From an uncultured Lachnospiraceae bacterium (GTDB lineage: Bacteria; Bacillota; Clostridia; Lachnospirales; Lachnospiraceae), in assembly GCA_910584205.1 (NCBI GenBank), contig CAJUAA010000068.1:1-5335 (forward strand): 5,335 nt of DNA. The letters run 5' to 3'. Position numbers and translations under genes: made by a program. The first letter of the stretch is position 1. Each line of letters begins with the position of its first letter. The notes beneath the pieces are model-generated. The model was not told the origin of the DNA and ran no database searches. It saw nothing but the letters and a program-made list of their open reading frames with translations. Positions 5,315 through 5,335 of this stretch are shown piece by piece.

Positions 5315-5335
5315 ACTCTCAAAACCTTTTAGGTT

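Larger units (their letters stand above)
4985..5335. other. Non-coding region upstream of the ATPase
   Basis: No convincing gene lies here. The longer plus-strand frames (103 and 75 codons) lack Shine-Dalgarno sites and recognisable domains. The stretch holds a candidate promoter for the ATPase, overlapping palindromes at 5081-5097, a weak 31-codon minus-strand frame, and a hairpin with flanking direct repeats near its right end. It also ends in an inverted repeat (AACCT 5323-5327, AGGTT 5331-5335) that is cut by the window edge. Confidence 0.6.

Noticed and set aside
1..5335. CRISPR array, tRNA, rRNA or complete insertion sequence
   Set aside because: No regularly spaced repeats, no cloverleaf or rRNA-like stretch, and no intact transposase with terminal inverted repeats were seen.

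Overview
The window looks like chromosomal DNA of a gut-type clostridium, most likely in or near Lachnospiraceae. The reasons are a FabT-like MarR regulator of the clostridial/streptococcal type, a predicted AAA-ATPase/PD-(D/E)XK protein of a family often multicopy in such genomes, remnants of mobile-element genes typical of clostridial conjugative transposons, and strong GGAGG-type ribosome binding sites. This is inference from protein resemblance; no marker gene is present.

Layout. (1) Positions 1-20 hold only the start of a minus-strand gene that runs out of the window, preceded by a strong Shine-Dalgarno. (2) Positions 87-890 on the minus strand are a mobile-element scar. The C-terminal third of a large serine recombinase is joined in frame to an N-terminally truncated piece of an unrelated conjugative-element protein. 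Neither part should work on its own. (3) Positions 891-1068 carry a clear rho-independent terminator reading rightward, with no surviving gene in front of it. (4) Positions 1069-2964 on the plus strand encode an exported DUF885-family putative metalloprotease with HEGYPGH and TEGW motifs. Its last 66 codons lie antisense to the next gene. (5) Positions 2764-3204 on the minus strand encode a FabT-like MarR regulator with its own promoter and a palindrome at the predicted transcription start. (6) Positions 3299-4984 on the minus strand encode a 561-residue AAA-ATPase-like/PD-(D/E)XK nuclease-fold protein. (7) Positions 4985-5335 have no convincing gene. They hold a candidate promoter for the ATPase, two overlapping 12-bp palindromes, a weak 31-codon ORF, and a bipartite hairpin flanked by two copies of an AGAAGTTCT-type repeat.

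How the genes relate. The ATPase and the MarR gene are on the same strand, 94 bases apart with no terminator between them, so read-through is possible. The MarR gene nevertheless has a good promoter of its own. The MarR and DUF885 genes converge and overlap tail to tail, which may couple their expression. No fatty-acid genes accompany the FabT-like regulator, so its target is open.

I do not see a convincing new multi-gene system. The most unusual points are the codon-in-register antisense overlap at 2764-2964, the in-frame recombinase chimera, and the repeat-flanked hairpin at 5238-5314.
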